Shown one piece after another: positions 37,865 to 48,318 of a stretch of 64,000 nt of DNA. Made by a program: the position numbers and the translations under genes. Source of the stretch: Paramecium octaurelia (Eukaryota; Ciliophora; Oligohymenophorea; Peniculida; Parameciidae); NCBI GenBank assembly GCA_905182995.1, contig CAJJDP010000018.1, positions 584,010 to 648,009 on the forward strand. Reading direction: 5' to 3'. Each line of letters begins with the position of its first letter. Positions within the stretch are counted from its first letter, which is position 1. The notes beneath the pieces are model-generated. The model did no database searches. It was not told the origin of the DNA and worked only from the letters and a program-made list of their open reading frames with translations.

Positions 37865-39116
37865 ATGAAATAATCTGTAATAAGATAACGAAGAGGATCA
37901 TTTGATTCATAGATTTTCTCTTCTTTATTACAATCGAATTTTATAGTAGGCGATCAGAAGAAATTGATAGACGATGAAATAATCAATTATTAAATAGATG
38001 ATGAGTTTGAGATGATAGAAAAATGTATAATCTTTAATAAATTAGAACCAAAAAATATACCAATACCTTTGTATAATAATGATTAATTACACAAAATCTC
38101 TAAAAACTAATTCTTGGGAGAGAATCAAAAGTTACAATTAGCAGCCACCTTAATTTAATAAAGAGGTATTCCCTACTTAAAGTAAATTTATTAATATTTT
38201 AGACGTAAAGCAATATGGATGACCTTTATAGAAAAAGGTGATGCTAAAATATACTTCTCTAAAAAACCCCCCTATTTAGTTGAAGATTAAATCAATAAAG
38301 ATGTACCTCGAACTGGTTATGATGATAAAATGAATACCAAAAAATATAACACCCTTTTATACCGAATTCTCTGTGCATATGCAATTTATAACCCTAAAAT
38401 TGGATATACCTAAGGGATGAATATTATTTGTGGAAAGATAATTCTATTATTAAGTATAGATGGAAATGATAAATAATTGGAAGAGGATGTTGAAGTCTTT
38501 GAAGATGAAGAAGAAATGTTTTGGATGTTTGTTCACTTAATGAAATCAATGCAAGACTTATTTATTTAAGATGTACCAGGGATCTTAAGAAGAATTTAAT
38601 AGTTGGAATAAATGCTACAAAGTAGATGTAATGAAATTATTGTGCATTTATAGTGTAACAATATTGTATTAATATAATCATTTATTTTAGGAAAACCTAT
38701 GCTAATGTTTTAGTTAGTATTATTTTACTATGTTAATGTAAAAACAGGAAAAAAAATTTGCAAGGTTAATATTAGAGATGTTTCTACTATATGGAGAAGC
38801 ATTTATATAAAATTTTATTGTTGGAGTTTTAGAGTTTTATTAAATGAAAATAACAAGAATGAATGAATTAGAAAAACTAATGCCCTTTTTTAGAGATACA
38901 ATGATTACATCTTATTATTAGGAATTGAAAAAATTAAAAAAATAGAATTAAATTATCTAACATTTTTAATAATATCACTATTTTGATGTAGAACCTTATT
39001 TTGGTAATGTTTAACCAATCATATAAATTGTTTAAAAATAAGAGATTCATTTAAATCCCAAAAATATATTTAAACTACTGCCTAAAATTTGGTTTGGAAA
39101 AGTTCTTGGTTAATGA
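37865..39116 (+). CDS. TBC-domain Rab GTPase-activating protein
   Basis: 408 residues with one intron, 38666-38690 (25 nt). The TBC domain starts around residue 85. Its two catalytic fingers are readable: the arginine finger in I-N-K-D-V-P-R-T-G and the glutamine finger in G-Y-T-Q-G-M-N. Between the two motifs lies the usual L-Y-R-I-L-C-A-Y-A helix, and later F-L-L-Y-G-E-A-F marks the domain end. TBC proteins speed GTP hydrolysis by Rab proteins and so switch off steps of vesicle traffic. Both fingers are kept, so it should be active. The Rab partner cannot be told from the sequence. The gene ends only 27 bp from the convergent Derlin gene. Confidence 0.88.
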
Positions 39117-39143
39117 TTTATATATACTCAAATATTTTATATA

Positions 39144-39953
39144 TCAACCTAAACGTATTCCTTATCCTTAAAAGAACTGTTGCCTTTAAGGTTACTGGAA
39201 TTATTATTAATTAAATCTATTTCTTGCAAATGGTGCATATTTAACAATGTGTTTATTCACAAAGTTTTTACTAGTATATGATAAAATTGAATTCTTACAA
39301 AAATTAAGGTGTTTCTAATAAGGCAATGCTATTAGTGACTGGTAGGAAGTCCTTTAATAATAAATATGAATGGGCTATTCCTAAACCGATAAGGTCCTAA
39401 ACTATGTCTTAATCAGTTATTGCGTGAAAAGCAATCAAAACCCATGGAAAATATTCACTTTTGAATTGAAATCCGAAATAAAATCTCACTGTTTCAAATG
39501 GTTTTCTCTTGCACCAAACATAGATCAATGCAAAACAAAATGCCGCTGATAAAAATCCATAATCAAATAGCCAACACATAATCTACATTATCAAACTTAT
39601 TTACATCTCCTGTTATAAAAAAGTAAAGAATCATATAATAGAAATCTGCATAGTTCGATCCTTCGAACATCATTTCACAGTTTTTAATACAAAAGATTAT
39701 AAACAGCAAATGAAAGATGAAACTAAAACTTAATGTACCGCTGAAAAAGTAATGAGTAAACAGTCTATGTATCTATATAATATTTCATTATCATTCTTAC
39801 TTAAAGTGTAAATATTTTATTAGCATCGAACATTAAATACCACAAATATGATGGTTTAAATTTTCCAATTATCCCAAATAATACTAGAACACTTACATAT
39901 GTTCTTGTAAAAAGGGGCTAAGTTTTATACCAGCTATTGAAATCGCTTAACAT
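39144..39953 (-). CDS. Derlin (DER1-like rhomboid pseudoprotease of the ER)
   Basis: 243 residues, ATG at 39953, TGA at 39144-39146, introns 39773-39800 (28 nt), 39583-39604 (22 nt) and 39271-39298 (28 nt). The N-terminus (F-N-S-W-Y-K-T-Q-P-L-F-T-R) is Derlin-like. Four to six hydrophobic helices follow, with F-D-Y-G-F-L-S-A-A-F, then P-W-V-L-I-A-F-H and G-L-G-I-A-H-S-Y-L-L-L-K-D. The C-terminal tail is Gln/Phe-rich and cytosolic. Derlins lack the rhomboid Ser/His dyad and help pull misfolded proteins out of the ER for degradation, usually with p97/Cdc48. No catalytic G-x-S-x is seen here either. Exon joins restore the family pattern at each intron. Confidence 0.85.
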
Positions 39954-40053
39954 ATTGACGTGTTTTATTATAATAAATATAAAAAAGGTAATTAAAGAAT
40001 ATTCTCTATTAAATTAATCACAAATTATGATGCTTCTCATAAACATCAACATA

Positions 40054-40135
40054 GCACTTATGCCCGAGTGGTCTAAGGGGTCGCACTCAGGATGCGATGA
40101 TTAATTTCGCGTGAGTTCAAATCTCACTTTGTGCA
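40054..40135 (+). tRNA. tRNA-Leu (anticodon CAG)
   Basis: A class II tRNA with a D-arm (T-G-C-C-C-G-A-G-T-G-G), an anticodon stem T-C-G-C-A/T-G-C-G-A around loop C-T-C-A-G-G-A, a long variable arm, and a perfect T-arm (G-T-G-A-G, loop T-T-C-A-A-A-T, C-T-C-A-C). The anticodon CAG reads CUG leucine. The acceptor pairs G-C, C-G, A-T, C-G at positions 1-4 and A-T at 7, but positions 5 and 6 are T-T mismatches. That is unusual and may mark a weak or decaying copy. No intron is present. Internal A and B box sequences match polymerase III promoters. Confidence 0.8.
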
Positions 40136-40136
40136 G

Positions 40137-40142
40137 TTTTTT
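40137..40142 (+). terminator. Polymerase III T-run terminator
   Basis: Six T residues start two bases after the tRNA-Leu discriminator base, as expected for polymerase III termination. Confidence 0.7.
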
Positions 40143-40211
40143 CATAATTTTTTACTTTTAATTAACAATATCTAAAAATTACATTTAATGTGTTATCTTT
40201 TATGATATTGA

Positions 40212-40481
40212 TCATATGACTGCATTTATTATAAACTTGATATTAATATTAGGTTCCATCATATCATTTAAGATTTGCTATTAATCTATTCCCTCCTCAA
40301 TTGATAGAAGGCCTTTGGTAATATATGCAAAAAGAAATACGATAGCAAGAAATCTAAAACAATTAAAAATACGAGAAGTAATGAGTTTATAAATCAAATC
40401 TACTTTATAAATGCATGTTTGCTTTATGTGACTTCTAAAAATAACCCCTTTATATATTCGTTTATTATTCAAAATTTCCAT
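40212..40481 (-). CDS. Short hypothetical frame (89 residues)
   Basis: With TAA/TAG read as Gln a frame of 89 residues runs from ATG at 40481 to TGA at 40212-40214. It has one hydrophobic stretch (F-L-A-I-V-F-L-F-A-Y-I) that could be a membrane helix. There is no similarity I know of, and the codon use is not distinctive. It may be chance. Confidence 0.2.
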
Positions 40482-40642
40482 AAGAGATTATAATTAATAA
40501 AAAATATATTAATAAATTATTAGAATTAGTTTTAAATTTTGTAACAAAACAAAAATGTATTGTTAAAACGATTGTGAATAGATTTTTTTAAAGCTTCTCA
40601 TTATGTAAATATTTGTGATTTTTATTAATAATTTGCGAGTAA

Positions 40643-41961
40643 TACATTTCTTAGCAATTCAATACTGTAACAAATTAATGAACAAATTAACAATATGTAA
40701 TAAAAATAAACACAATTTGTCAGTTACCAAAAAGACCTCAAAGAGGAGAGAATCTTAACAAAAATTTTAAGATGAAGATTCTTGACTCTAATCATTTCGA
40801 ACTTTAATTTTTGAAATATATTCAACATCATATTTACAGTTTTGCCATTTAGCCTAAAATTACTTTGAATTCAGGAAAAAAAGTGAAAGATTATTTGCTT
40901 CATTTAAAATGAAATTTTCTCCTAAGGAATTAAGAACTTTTGTATTGCTGGAACAAATATTTGGAATTTTCAATTATAGAAGAATAATATTAATATCACA
41001 AAAGTAGTAGATGAAACCAAGTTGATTGTAGATATCAAATATGTGAAGAAAATTAATTTAAAAGATTTAACACAGTAAGATGATTAATAGTCAATAAATA
41101 TATCGAAACAAGCAATCAATGCTCAAACATCTAAATAAACAATTAAGCAATTAACAAGATCAGTTTTAGTTGTGGATCCAATAGATAGAATAGATAAGAT
41201 TGTTAAAGAAAGGATAGAATTGGAATCGTTTTTTAAAATTAAGAGATATTATTGAATCCTAATTTTGCAACATTAGCCTATGAAATTGAGAAACCAGATA
41301 TAATATGCAAAGGAGAAAGAAAGTGCTTTTCTGGAGTACAATTTCAAATTACAAGTTAGTTTGAATAAACTTAATTACAAAATTGGGCTTTAATATATCA
41401 TGTTGAAAATGAAAAGTAGAAAAAGGATTTTCTATATGAATTTCAAAAGTATGGTAATAGATATGGATTAAATTTGTCAATTCCACATAATTTGTCAGTA
41501 AGAAGTTATAACGGTTATGATTGGATATCATGTCTTTAATAACATATAATTAAAAATGGACAACCACAACTAGTTATTTCATTGTTGGGAGAGAAAAATA
41601 ACAAAAGTATATATAAAGCATTAAAACAATATTTAATTGCAAAAGAAGGAGTTTCTCATTAAAATATTACTTTAAACGTAATTTAGAACAGCAGGTTTAT
41701 CATGATAGTTCCAAAAATAATGCTATAAATACAAAGCAAATTAGAAATTAAACATGGATGATTTCAAAGATGAAAGAGATCTCAGATGATATTATGATTA
41801 TCGGAATAGACGTGTATCACAAAACAGAGAAGAAGATTAATTCTTGTATTGGATTCAACGCTTAATTTGGATAGTAAAGTGACACAAATTTCACAAAAAC
41901 TCTAATAGTAGAGGAAGGTAAAGAAATTAATAAAGATATTGCAAACCTTTTAGAACAAAGT
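40643..41961 (+). repeat. Direct copy A1: contig-end duplicate of 41963-43281
   Basis: 1,319 bp that I find identical, base for base at the line level, to 41963-43281, with the single N at 41962 between them. The copy holds the 5' and central part of the PIWI gene. Perfect identity and the N directly at the joint show two overlapping contigs placed end to end, not a genomic tandem duplication. Confidence 0.9.
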
Positions 41962-41962
41962 N
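41962..41962. other. Assembly gap (single N)
   Basis: One undefined base marks a contig join between the two identical 1,319 bp copies. Confidence 0.95.
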
Positions 41963-43281
41963 TACATTTCTTAGCAATTCAATACTGTAACAAATTAATG
42001 AACAAATTAACAATATGTAATAAAAATAAACACAATTTGTCAGTTACCAAAAAGACCTCAAAGAGGAGAGAATCTTAACAAAAATTTTAAGATGAAGATT
42101 CTTGACTCTAATCATTTCGAACTTTAATTTTTGAAATATATTCAACATCATATTTACAGTTTTGCCATTTAGCCTAAAATTACTTTGAATTCAGGAAAAA
42201 AAGTGAAAGATTATTTGCTTCATTTAAAATGAAATTTTCTCCTAAGGAATTAAGAACTTTTGTATTGCTGGAACAAATATTTGGAATTTTCAATTATAGA
42301 AGAATAATATTAATATCACAAAAGTAGTAGATGAAACCAAGTTGATTGTAGATATCAAATATGTGAAGAAAATTAATTTAAAAGATTTAACACAGTAAGA
42401 TGATTAATAGTCAATAAATATATCGAAACAAGCAATCAATGCTCAAACATCTAAATAAACAATTAAGCAATTAACAAGATCAGTTTTAGTTGTGGATCCA
42501 ATAGATAGAATAGATAAGATTGTTAAAGAAAGGATAGAATTGGAATCGTTTTTTAAAATTAAGAGATATTATTGAATCCTAATTTTGCAACATTAGCCTA
42601 TGAAATTGAGAAACCAGATATAATATGCAAAGGAGAAAGAAAGTGCTTTTCTGGAGTACAATTTCAAATTACAAGTTAGTTTGAATAAACTTAATTACAA
42701 AATTGGGCTTTAATATATCATGTTGAAAATGAAAAGTAGAAAAAGGATTTTCTATATGAATTTCAAAAGTATGGTAATAGATATGGATTAAATTTGTCAA
42801 TTCCACATAATTTGTCAGTAAGAAGTTATAACGGTTATGATTGGATATCATGTCTTTAATAACATATAATTAAAAATGGACAACCACAACTAGTTATTTC
42901 ATTGTTGGGAGAGAAAAATAACAAAAGTATATATAAAGCATTAAAACAATATTTAATTGCAAAAGAAGGAGTTTCTCATTAAAATATTACTTTAAACGTA
43001 ATTTAGAACAGCAGGTTTATCATGATAGTTCCAAAAATAATGCTATAAATACAAAGCAAATTAGAAATTAAACATGGATGATTTCAAAGATGAAAGAGAT
43101 CTCAGATGATATTATGATTATCGGAATAGACGTGTATCACAAAACAGAGAAGAAGATTAATTCTTGTATTGGATTCAACGCTTAATTTGGATAGTAAAGT
43201 GACACAAATTTCACAAAAACTCTAATAGTAGAGGAAGGTAAAGAAATTAATAAAGATATTGCAAACCTTTTAGAACAAAGT
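41963..43281 (+). repeat. Direct copy A2 of 40643-41961
   Basis: Second copy of the 1,319 bp overlap. It continues without a break into unique sequence from 43282, which holds the 3' end of the PIWI gene. The true locus is the sequence left of 40643 joined to this copy. Confidence 0.9.
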
Positions 43282-43806
43282 TTAGAAGAATATTAGAAAA
43301 TTAAAAATTATAAATTACCAGAAACTATAGTAATATTTAGAGATGGAGTAGGAACTCATAAATAAATGAATTATATTAAGAGGAAGTAGAAACAATGAAA
43401 TAAATCATTAAAAATAAATATAACATTAAACTACCGTAATTTGCATTTATAATGGTAAACAAGAGAATAAATTATAGATTCTTCTCAAGAAGTAAAGAAA
43501 ATTATGGAGTGGTTATTGCAGACAGAGTTGTCTCGTCTCATTTTGATTTTTTCATGATTGCATAATAAATTAATTAAGGAACTGCTACTCCAACACATTA
43601 CACAGTTTTAGAAAATTCCACTAATTGGAATGAAGAATTATTTTGGAAATTTACATATTATTAATGTTATAATTATAGAAATTGGTGTTGGACCAATCAA
43701 AATACCTGCTTGTGTTTAAAATGCTCACACTGCTGCATACAGAACAGGGGAGGTTATCTAAGAATATGCATGTCCTTCTTTAGAATCAAAGCTATTTTAT
43801 CTATGA
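41963..43806 (+). pseudogene. PIWI/Argonaute protein gene with several frame breaks
   Basis: Coding similarity runs from the duplicated part to TGA 43804-43806; the 5' end also lies in the copy upstream. PAZ/MID-like text is readable (L-N-P-N-F-A-T-L-A-Y; S-I-P-H-N-L-S-V-R-S-Y). The Piwi domain then has I-G-I-D-V-Y-H (Asp at 43129), F-R-D-G-V (Asp at 43342), and T-P-T-H-Y-T-V (His at 43596), ending G-P-I-K-I-P-A and L-E-S-K-L-F-Y-L. The slicer residues are thus kept. The frame breaks at least near 43073, 43383 and 43687, and probably near 42230, 42340 and 42573. None of the last three in the Piwi domain is explained by an intron. It is either a young pseudogene or sequencing errors at a weak contig end. 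Ciliate PIWI proteins guide DNA elimination and silencing. Confidence 0.75.
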
Positions 43807-43870
43807 GTTTCTTTTTATTTTATATTCAATTATTTTAATATATTAATAAACTTATTATCTAATATACGAC

Positions 43871-44962
43871 TCAAATATTTATTGACAATGCTTATTAGGA
43901 CATTTCAGAAAAACTATCAATGGAAATTTTAGCCAAACCGTTAATTCCCCAAGTGTCTCCCCAAGTGTTCTCAATGATCCAATACGATTATCCATTGTGT
44001 TCACCCCACCCTATTATTTTAACTGCTTGACCCCCATGAAAATGAGGCTATCCATCTAGTACTTAATAAATTCCATCTCTATAGATTAAAAAATCCTTAT
44101 AAACTGGCATAATCGCAACTGCAGGTCCTTTCATTAAAATGTCCCTTTTGATATCCTATAATATAAATATTAGTACATCTTTATTCTATAATTAACAATA
44201 GGACTCGGCTTTAAATCGCTAACATTGATCAAGGGCATTGGTACACTCTTTAAATGTGTCATCCCCTCTAAAAGGATGACATTCGTTTGTAGTCAATCCA
44301 TGTTTTATGATATAATCAGCTGATCTTGTTAAATGTCCTCCTTTGCATCCCAAATTTAATTTGCCATCACAAGACAATAAATTTTAAGCAGACAATTATT
44401 AAGTTTAATTTTATTTGCATACTCTGTCTGAGAATGAAGAAGAAACTGCAATAGAATAAGATGATGAACAATTTCCTTAATTATAAACTTGATGATTGCA
44501 CTATGGATAGACTTCTTTGAAGTTGTAGTATACAGGGATTTCGTCTGTAAAAGACAATTTGCATTTCTCTACATTTATTTATTAAGTGAAATCATTTTTA
44601 AATAAAGTTTTTGCTTACATTAACGTGATATTCTATTGTAATTATAATAATTAAAACATAGAAAAAAGCATTTGGGCCTAAGTTGTATGAATGGCCTTAC
44701 GAATTGTGTGACTTAATTTCAGATTCATTAATGATAATGTATTCTTTTGTTTACTTGGTAAACGATAAATAAGAGATAATTAAAAACCCAATCACAACTA
44801 TAGGCTTTTGAGTACTATCTTACTTGATATTATGATATGAATTTTGTAGGTGGTCATAAAATCTGGTTTTGTTGTCCTTTTCTTAATTGCTGTCTATAAA
44901 AGCTTTAGTTTCTCAACTTATTGCTTAGTAGGACAAGGACTCGTTGAACGTGATCCACGCAT
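43871..44962 (-). CDS. Membrane-anchored papain-family (C1A) pseudoprotease
   Basis: 339 residues, ATG at 44962, TGA at 43871-43873, introns 44798-44823 (26 nt), 44633-44657 (25 nt, starting GTT) and 44156-44176 (21 nt). A cytosolic N-terminus of about 45 residues is followed by one membrane helix (I-I-I-S-I-V-I-G-F-L-I-I-S-Y-L). Then comes a propeptide with N-L-G-P-N-A-F-F-Y and the peptidase fold. The active-site segment reads Q-G-N-C-S-S-S-Y where proteases have Q-G-x-C-G-S-C-W, so the nucleophile is Ser151. The second motif reads G-G-Q-A-V-K-I-I-G-W-G, so His is Gln288. The Asn-Trp motif (E-N-T-W) is kept. Spacing from 151 to 288 fits papain-like enzymes. It should fold but not cut; a lumenal binding or scaffolding role is likely. 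Confidence 0.82.
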
Positions 44963-45007
44963 TCTTATTTAATTAATAATTATTAATCATTATTTAACTT
45001 AATTCAA

Positions 45008-45858
45008 ATGTCATAAGATCAATTGATTCTAGATGATATTTCAGTAATTCAAATTCTATAAATTAGGACATCATGAGAAGCACAAGAATAATTGATAGAT
45101 ATTTGGTCAAGGCTTTACATTGCATCATTAATGATTACCAATAAAATATGGACATAAATGCATTATTAGATAACCTTAATAATACTAAGCACTTGGTTTG
45201 TAACAAGTATTGTTTGTTAGAATCTAAGTCTAATCTACTTAGATACATAGTTAACACTGAAAATTACAATGTAATATTTTATTGTTTAAAATATTAAAGA
45301 ATAACTTAAAAATCATAACCTTCTTGAATTCTCTTATTTAATAATAAGAATTGAAGTCCATTTCCTAATTAAAATAAGCACATAAACCTAATTGTATACT
45401 TATATAACCCAAAAAGACCAAAAATGTTCAAAATAACAAGTCTCCAAAAAAATGCTTCGATATTAAACCTAAATATTTTCACTCCAAATCTTAGACCTGG
45501 ATTTTTAATTCTAAATAGTACATTTCAAAAATATTAACAATAAAAGTAACTCAATAATTTCAGCTAGGACAGAGAATTATCAAAATTACAAAAATTGCAA
45601 ACCCAAAATGATGATTACTCTAGATATCGTTCATGGTCTATTCAGCAACAAGAATTACAGTAAGAAAATAAATTGAGATTCAATTATCAGCAGAGATCAA
45701 GTAGAGAATTAAGATATTCTATAACTACTTCTACATCTCCAAAATAAAACAGTTAAATTCTACCTTAAACTAATTAGGAACAAGGCTATTCTATACAAAT
45801 ATAAAGGTTAAAAAACGAAATCTCACAGTTAGAATCAAAATTAAAACCTTATAATTGA
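45008..45858 (+). CDS. Hypothetical protein, exon structure uncertain
   Basis: A canonical intron 45044-45066 (23 nt) joins M-S-Q-D-Q-L-I-L-D-D-I-S to a helical segment (R-S-T-R-I-I-D-R-Y-L-V-K). A second intron candidate, 45271-45299, is 29 nt and ends AAG. The frame then continues through a Lys-rich segment, while the last 100 residues (coiled coil, Q-D-R-E-L-S-K-L-Q-K-L) are in another frame ending at TGA 45856-45858. Either a further splice near 45520-45560 joins them, or a second small gene starts at ATG 45424. The frame change coincides with the start of the duplicated contig end at 45562. No family is recognised. Confidence 0.4.
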
Positions 45859-45887
45859 ATTTTAAACTTATCTTTTAATAAAATACT

Positions 45888-46430
45888 TCAAAAATTATTT
45901 TTTAAATAATTGCTCTTTGTTGTAAATTATTAATAATGATTCTAAGTGTCTTTGAGAGAAAATTCTGTCTTTAATCTAGTCGAAAAACTGGTTTTAGGTT
46001 TTTTCATTTGAATTTCTATTTTTTCCAAAGTCTCATTTAATTCCTAAATCTATTCCTCCTTCTTTTTGCATTCTAAGCATTAATGTACAACGGGTAAAAT
46101 GATTGGCTGTGAATTTTAGCGATAATGTTTTAAATCAAGTACTTTGGTTTCTATGTTACTAATTAAATTTGATAATTAAGTAGGTTCAATATGACTCTAG
46201 ATTAAAGGTGTCTAATTTAAATTGAATTTAATCTTTTGTTCATCACTAAGTTGATTCCAAACTTATTGATATTTATATTATAAGTTTTTCTATTGTATAT
46301 CTTATAATTATAAGTTATCCATTAAATTATTTGATAACTTTGTGAGTTTTTAAACTTCTTATATCAACTATTCTAATTTACTCATCAAATGAGGGATTAG
46401 TTTATTTGTTGAATTTGTTATTTGTTTCAT
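45888..46430 (-). CDS. Coiled-coil protein, copy in first contig end
   Basis: 180 residues in one exon, ATG at 46430, TGA at 45888-45890. The N-terminal half is a Gln/Leu-rich coiled coil. A C-L-E-C-K-K-K-E-E segment lies in the middle and a basic, Ser/Thr-rich region ends the protein. The 340 bp upstream also hold open minus-strand frames (for example from 46776), which could be a 5' exon that I could not join cleanly. This is the same gene as 47267-47809; only one real locus is expected. No family recognised. Confidence 0.55.
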
Positions 46431-46870
46431 TTTTAAATAATTAACCGTAATAAATTTTTAATCTAATTACTTACCTGTATATAATGTAATTAATTACAAA
46501 TACTGCATTTTTTAATATTTTTGCATTAACATCAATCTTATACAATTTGAGATTACCATCGATATATATTTATATTCTTAATTACATCATTAAAATCATG
46601 ATTTTCACAATCCACTTTATCTGAAAATTAAAAATAACCTCTAAATAACACTTAAATAAAGGTGAAATATCAAGAGATGTATTGTTAACTTTGAGAATAG
46701 TCAAATTGTCTATGAAATAACTAAGTAATAATTTTCTTAATTTGAATTCAGCTTTTACAAGAAAAAGATCACTCAAATCAATGTTTAATTGATATATGTA
46801 ACAATAATATCAAAATGATTATTTAAAGCTCAATAGATATTATGGGAATATTTGATAATAAAAATTAATA

Positions 46871-46939
46871 ATGGATAATTAAAAGAAGTGCCTTTTTGAA
46901 AAATTCGGAGGAGACCAACAAGTTTCAGAACTCATTGAT
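46871..46939 (+). CDS. Truncated copy of the haemoglobin gene start (assembly artefact)
   Basis: The first 23 codons of the gene at 48250 are repeated here and cut off by the N at 46940. It is not an independent gene. Confidence 0.85.
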
Positions 46940-46940
46940 N
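46940..46940. other. Assembly gap (single N)
   Basis: One undefined base marks a contig join between the two identical 1,378 bp copies. Confidence 0.95.
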
Positions 46941-48318
46941 AGCTAGGACAGAGAATTATCAAAATTACAAAAATTGCAAACCCAAAATGATGATTACTCT
47001 AGATATCGTTCATGGTCTATTCAGCAACAAGAATTACAGTAAGAAAATAAATTGAGATTCAATTATCAGCAGAGATCAAGTAGAGAATTAAGATATTCTA
47101 TAACTACTTCTACATCTCCAAAATAAAACAGTTAAATTCTACCTTAAACTAATTAGGAACAAGGCTATTCTATACAAATATAAAGGTTAAAAAACGAAAT
47201 CTCACAGTTAGAATCAAAATTAAAACCTTATAATTGAATTTTAAACTTATCTTTTAATAAAATACTTCAAAAATTATTTTTTAAATAATTGCTCTTTGTT
47301 GTAAATTATTAATAATGATTCTAAGTGTCTTTGAGAGAAAATTCTGTCTTTAATCTAGTCGAAAAACTGGTTTTAGGTTTTTTCATTTGAATTTCTATTT
47401 TTTCCAAAGTCTCATTTAATTCCTAAATCTATTCCTCCTTCTTTTTGCATTCTAAGCATTAATGTACAACGGGTAAAATGATTGGCTGTGAATTTTAGCG
47501 ATAATGTTTTAAATCAAGTACTTTGGTTTCTATGTTACTAATTAAATTTGATAATTAAGTAGGTTCAATATGACTCTAGATTAAAGGTGTCTAATTTAAA
47601 TTGAATTTAATCTTTTGTTCATCACTAAGTTGATTCCAAACTTATTGATATTTATATTATAAGTTTTTCTATTGTATATCTTATAATTATAAGTTATCCA
47701 TTAAATTATTTGATAACTTTGTGAGTTTTTAAACTTCTTATATCAACTATTCTAATTTACTCATCAAATGAGGGATTAGTTTATTTGTTGAATTTGTTAT
47801 TTGTTTCATTTTTAAATAATTAACCGTAATAAATTTTTAATCTAATTACTTACCTGTATATAATGTAATTAATTACAAATACTGCATTTTTTAATATTTT
47901 TGCATTAACATCAATCTTATACAATTTGAGATTACCATCGATATATATTTATATTCTTAATTACATCATTAAAATCATGATTTTCACAATCCACTTTATC
48001 TGAAAATTAAAAATAACCTCTAAATAACACTTAAATAAAGGTGAAATATCAAGAGATGTATTGTTAACTTTGAGAATAGTCAAATTGTCTATGAAATAAC
48101 TAAGTAATAATTTTCTTAATTTGAATTCAGCTTTTACAAGAAAAAGATCACTCAAATCAATGTTTAATTGATATATGTAACAATAATATCAAAATGATTA
48201 TTTAAAGCTCAATAGATATTATGGGAATATTTGATAATAAAAATTAATAATGGATAATTAAAAGAAGTGCCTTTTTGAAAAATTCGGAGGAGACCAACAA
48301 GTTTCAGAACTCATTGAT
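46941..48318 (+). repeat. Direct copy B2 of 45562-46939
   Basis: Second copy of the 1,378 bp overlap. It runs on into unique sequence from 48319 that completes the haemoglobin gene. The true locus is the sequence left of 45562 joined to this copy. Confidence 0.9.
47267..47809 (-). CDS. Coiled-coil protein, copy in second contig end
   Basis: Exact second copy of the 180-residue coiled-coil gene at 45888-46430, shifted by 1,379 bp. In the true chromosome only one copy should exist, and it is divergent from the haemoglobin gene, with start codons about 440 bp apart. See the entry at 45888 for the protein description. Confidence 0.55.

Larger units (their letters stand above)
45562..46939 (+). 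repeat. Direct copy B1: contig-end duplicate of 46941-48318
   Basis: 1,378 bp that I find identical to 46941-48318, the two copies being separated by the single N at 46940. It contains the 3' end of the preceding gene, the coiled-coil gene at 45888-46430 and the first 69 bp of the haemoglobin gene. As at 41962, this is overlap of contig ends. Confidence 0.9.

Noticed and set aside
45424-45858. Independent gene starting at ATG 45424
   Set aside because: Possible but not chosen. The same codons can be the last exon of the upstream gene, and the frame switch lies at the contig boundary, so the evidence cannot separate the two.
40643-48318. Genuine tandem duplication of PIWI and haemoglobin loci
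   Set aside because: Both duplicates are identical throughout, and each pair is separated by exactly one N at the joint, which is the sign of overlapping contigs.
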